Assembly: GCA_036925085.1 (NCBI GenBank)
Contig: JAUPFP010000067.1
Coordinates: 1 to 64,000 of the forward strand
Length of the DNA stretch: 64,000 nucleotides
Reading direction: 5' to 3'
Source of the DNA: Brachycybe producta
Lineage: Eukaryota; Arthropoda; Diplopoda; Playtdesmida; Andrognathidae
Below the pieces are notes generated by a model. It had not been told where the DNA came from. It did no database searches and was given only the letters and a program-made list of their open reading frames with translations. Made by a program: the position numbers and the translations under genes. Below, piece by piece: positions 63,045 to 64,000 of the stretch (its first letter is position 1; each line of letters opens with the position of its first letter).

Positions 63045-63583
63045 CGAAACACGCTCTACATTGTGTGTGCATGTAATATTTATTATTATAGTCAATAAAA
63101 CCGCTAGATAAACCAGCTGATTTTAAAAACGTACTCCAGCAACCACTTTCTAAATAATATTTGACGTTTGTAGACGAAATATGCGGTACCTTGCAGAATA
63201 TACCGCAAGCGTAACCATAATAGAAACGAACATTAATAAACTCCACTTACGTTCTGAAGTCCATCTTTCGACTCCCAAAGTCCAAAACCAAATCAATCAA
63301 ATTTGGTTAAAAGCCGGAAGCCATTCTGTCAAATAATTACGTAAATTATCGAGTGCGGAAGTAAACGAACGCGAATACATCACATTACTTAAAGTCTGCA
63401 TACGCAACTAATAACTACACAGTGCACAACACTTGGTGACCGCGTTCGTAAGCTAACAAAGAAACTGCGCAAGCGCAAAAGTGTTGCTAATCAATGACGC
63501 AATCCAGTTATTGCACCACAGCCGGCAAAAACCCCCCCAAGAGTTTCTAACTTTCTATGCAACAGTCGATCGCCGTAAAATGT

Positions 63584-63590
63584 TATAAAA
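63584..63590 (+). promoter_or_regulatory. TATA box of the right-edge gene
   Basis: TATAAAA lies 104 nt upstream of the ATG at 63694, leaving room for a start site near 63615 and a short 5' UTR. Confidence 0.6.
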
Positions 63591-63693
63591 CTACGCCCAT
63601 CTTCCAGCATAGACACATACACAACCTCGGAGTCGTTTAACTCAGTAGACAGCATCTGAATTTAGTCTTTCACGCGTAAAAACAAGCTGTAAG

Positions 63694-63740
63694 ATGGCAC
63701 TAGCACTGACAGATGACGTCGAACTTCCCGGCTTCAATCG
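63694..63740 (+). CDS. First coding exon of an unidentified gene, partial
   Basis: The 47-nt open exon encodes MALALTDDVELPGFN plus two bases and ends at a consensus donor (CG|GTAAGTGACC), phase 2. Upstream are a TATA box at 63584 and a clean 5' leader ending 'aagATGGC', a good initiation context. No downstream exon is seen before the window ends at 64000. The sequence is too short to assign a family. Confidence 0.6.
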
Positions 63741-64000
63741 GTAAGTGACCTTAGTGACTAAAACTTCAATATCGGCGGCGCGTAGCTAAGCAATTAATTT
63801 TCAAGAAGAAAATAATCAGAATTACTTCATAAATATATTTAAAAAATGTATACGGATTCAAATATTAATGTAAATCATAGTTTTGGAATTGTTCTCTGCA
63901 TAACTGATAAAAAAATAGCAATTGATAATAATGGCGGCTAATTTTTTTTTTACAAATTTCGGCAGAGCGGCGCTTCCATCTGTATAGGTACGTGTTGCTC

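Overview
This is AT-rich animal nuclear DNA. The genes have many introns with GT-AG sites and AATAAA signals, and there are no prokaryotic features. The protein families (eukaryotic QTRT1, a receptor tyrosine kinase, a tetraspan protein) indicate a metazoan. The many palindromic MITEs and compact invertebrate-style genes fit an invertebrate, possibly a tunicate, but no feature proves the phylum.

Layout. (1) 1-10983 is satellite DNA: a 23-bp unit on both sides, a 2-kb block of a 12-bp G-rich/C-rich unit, and an A-rich/T-rich hinge near 4630. The 23-bp unit flips orientation at the hinge, so the whole block is one large imperfect inverted repeat. (2) 11153-14153 (+) is a complete six-exon queuine tRNA-ribosyltransferase catalytic subunit gene (QTRT1, 403 aa), starting only about 170 bp from the satellite edge. 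(3) 14400-20300 holds MITEs, palindromes and decayed transposons. (4) 20402-37461 (+) is a 22-exon receptor tyrosine kinase gene of about 1144 aa. Its order is signal peptide, LRRNT, eight LRRs (one exon each), LRRCT, Cys-rich linker, three GCC2/GCC3-like Cys repeats, transmembrane helix and a tyrosine kinase split by a long low-complexity insert. (5) 37.6-40.3 kb holds retroelement-like and Helitron-like remnants. (6) 40383-49850 (-) is a tandem array of short genes for secreted peptides with an invariant C-x3-C-x13-C-x3-C core: four intact copies and one decayed copy. (7) 51802-57451 (-) is a four-exon tetraspan gene resembling the FAM189/ENTREP (or TMEM196) group. (8) 57.5-63.5 kb is dense in foldback elements and nested hAT-type MITEs. 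(9) At 63584-63740 a TATA promoter and first coding exon begin a (+) gene that leaves the window.

The genes do not form one pathway. QTRT1 is housekeeping tRNA modification, the receptor and tetraspan protein act at the membrane, and the peptide array looks like a young, diversifying secreted-effector family. The strongest candidates for something undescribed are the peptide array and the LRR plus GCC plus split-kinase receptor. The inverted satellite, built from units that match the YY1/Pho consensus, is the most unusual non-coding structure.
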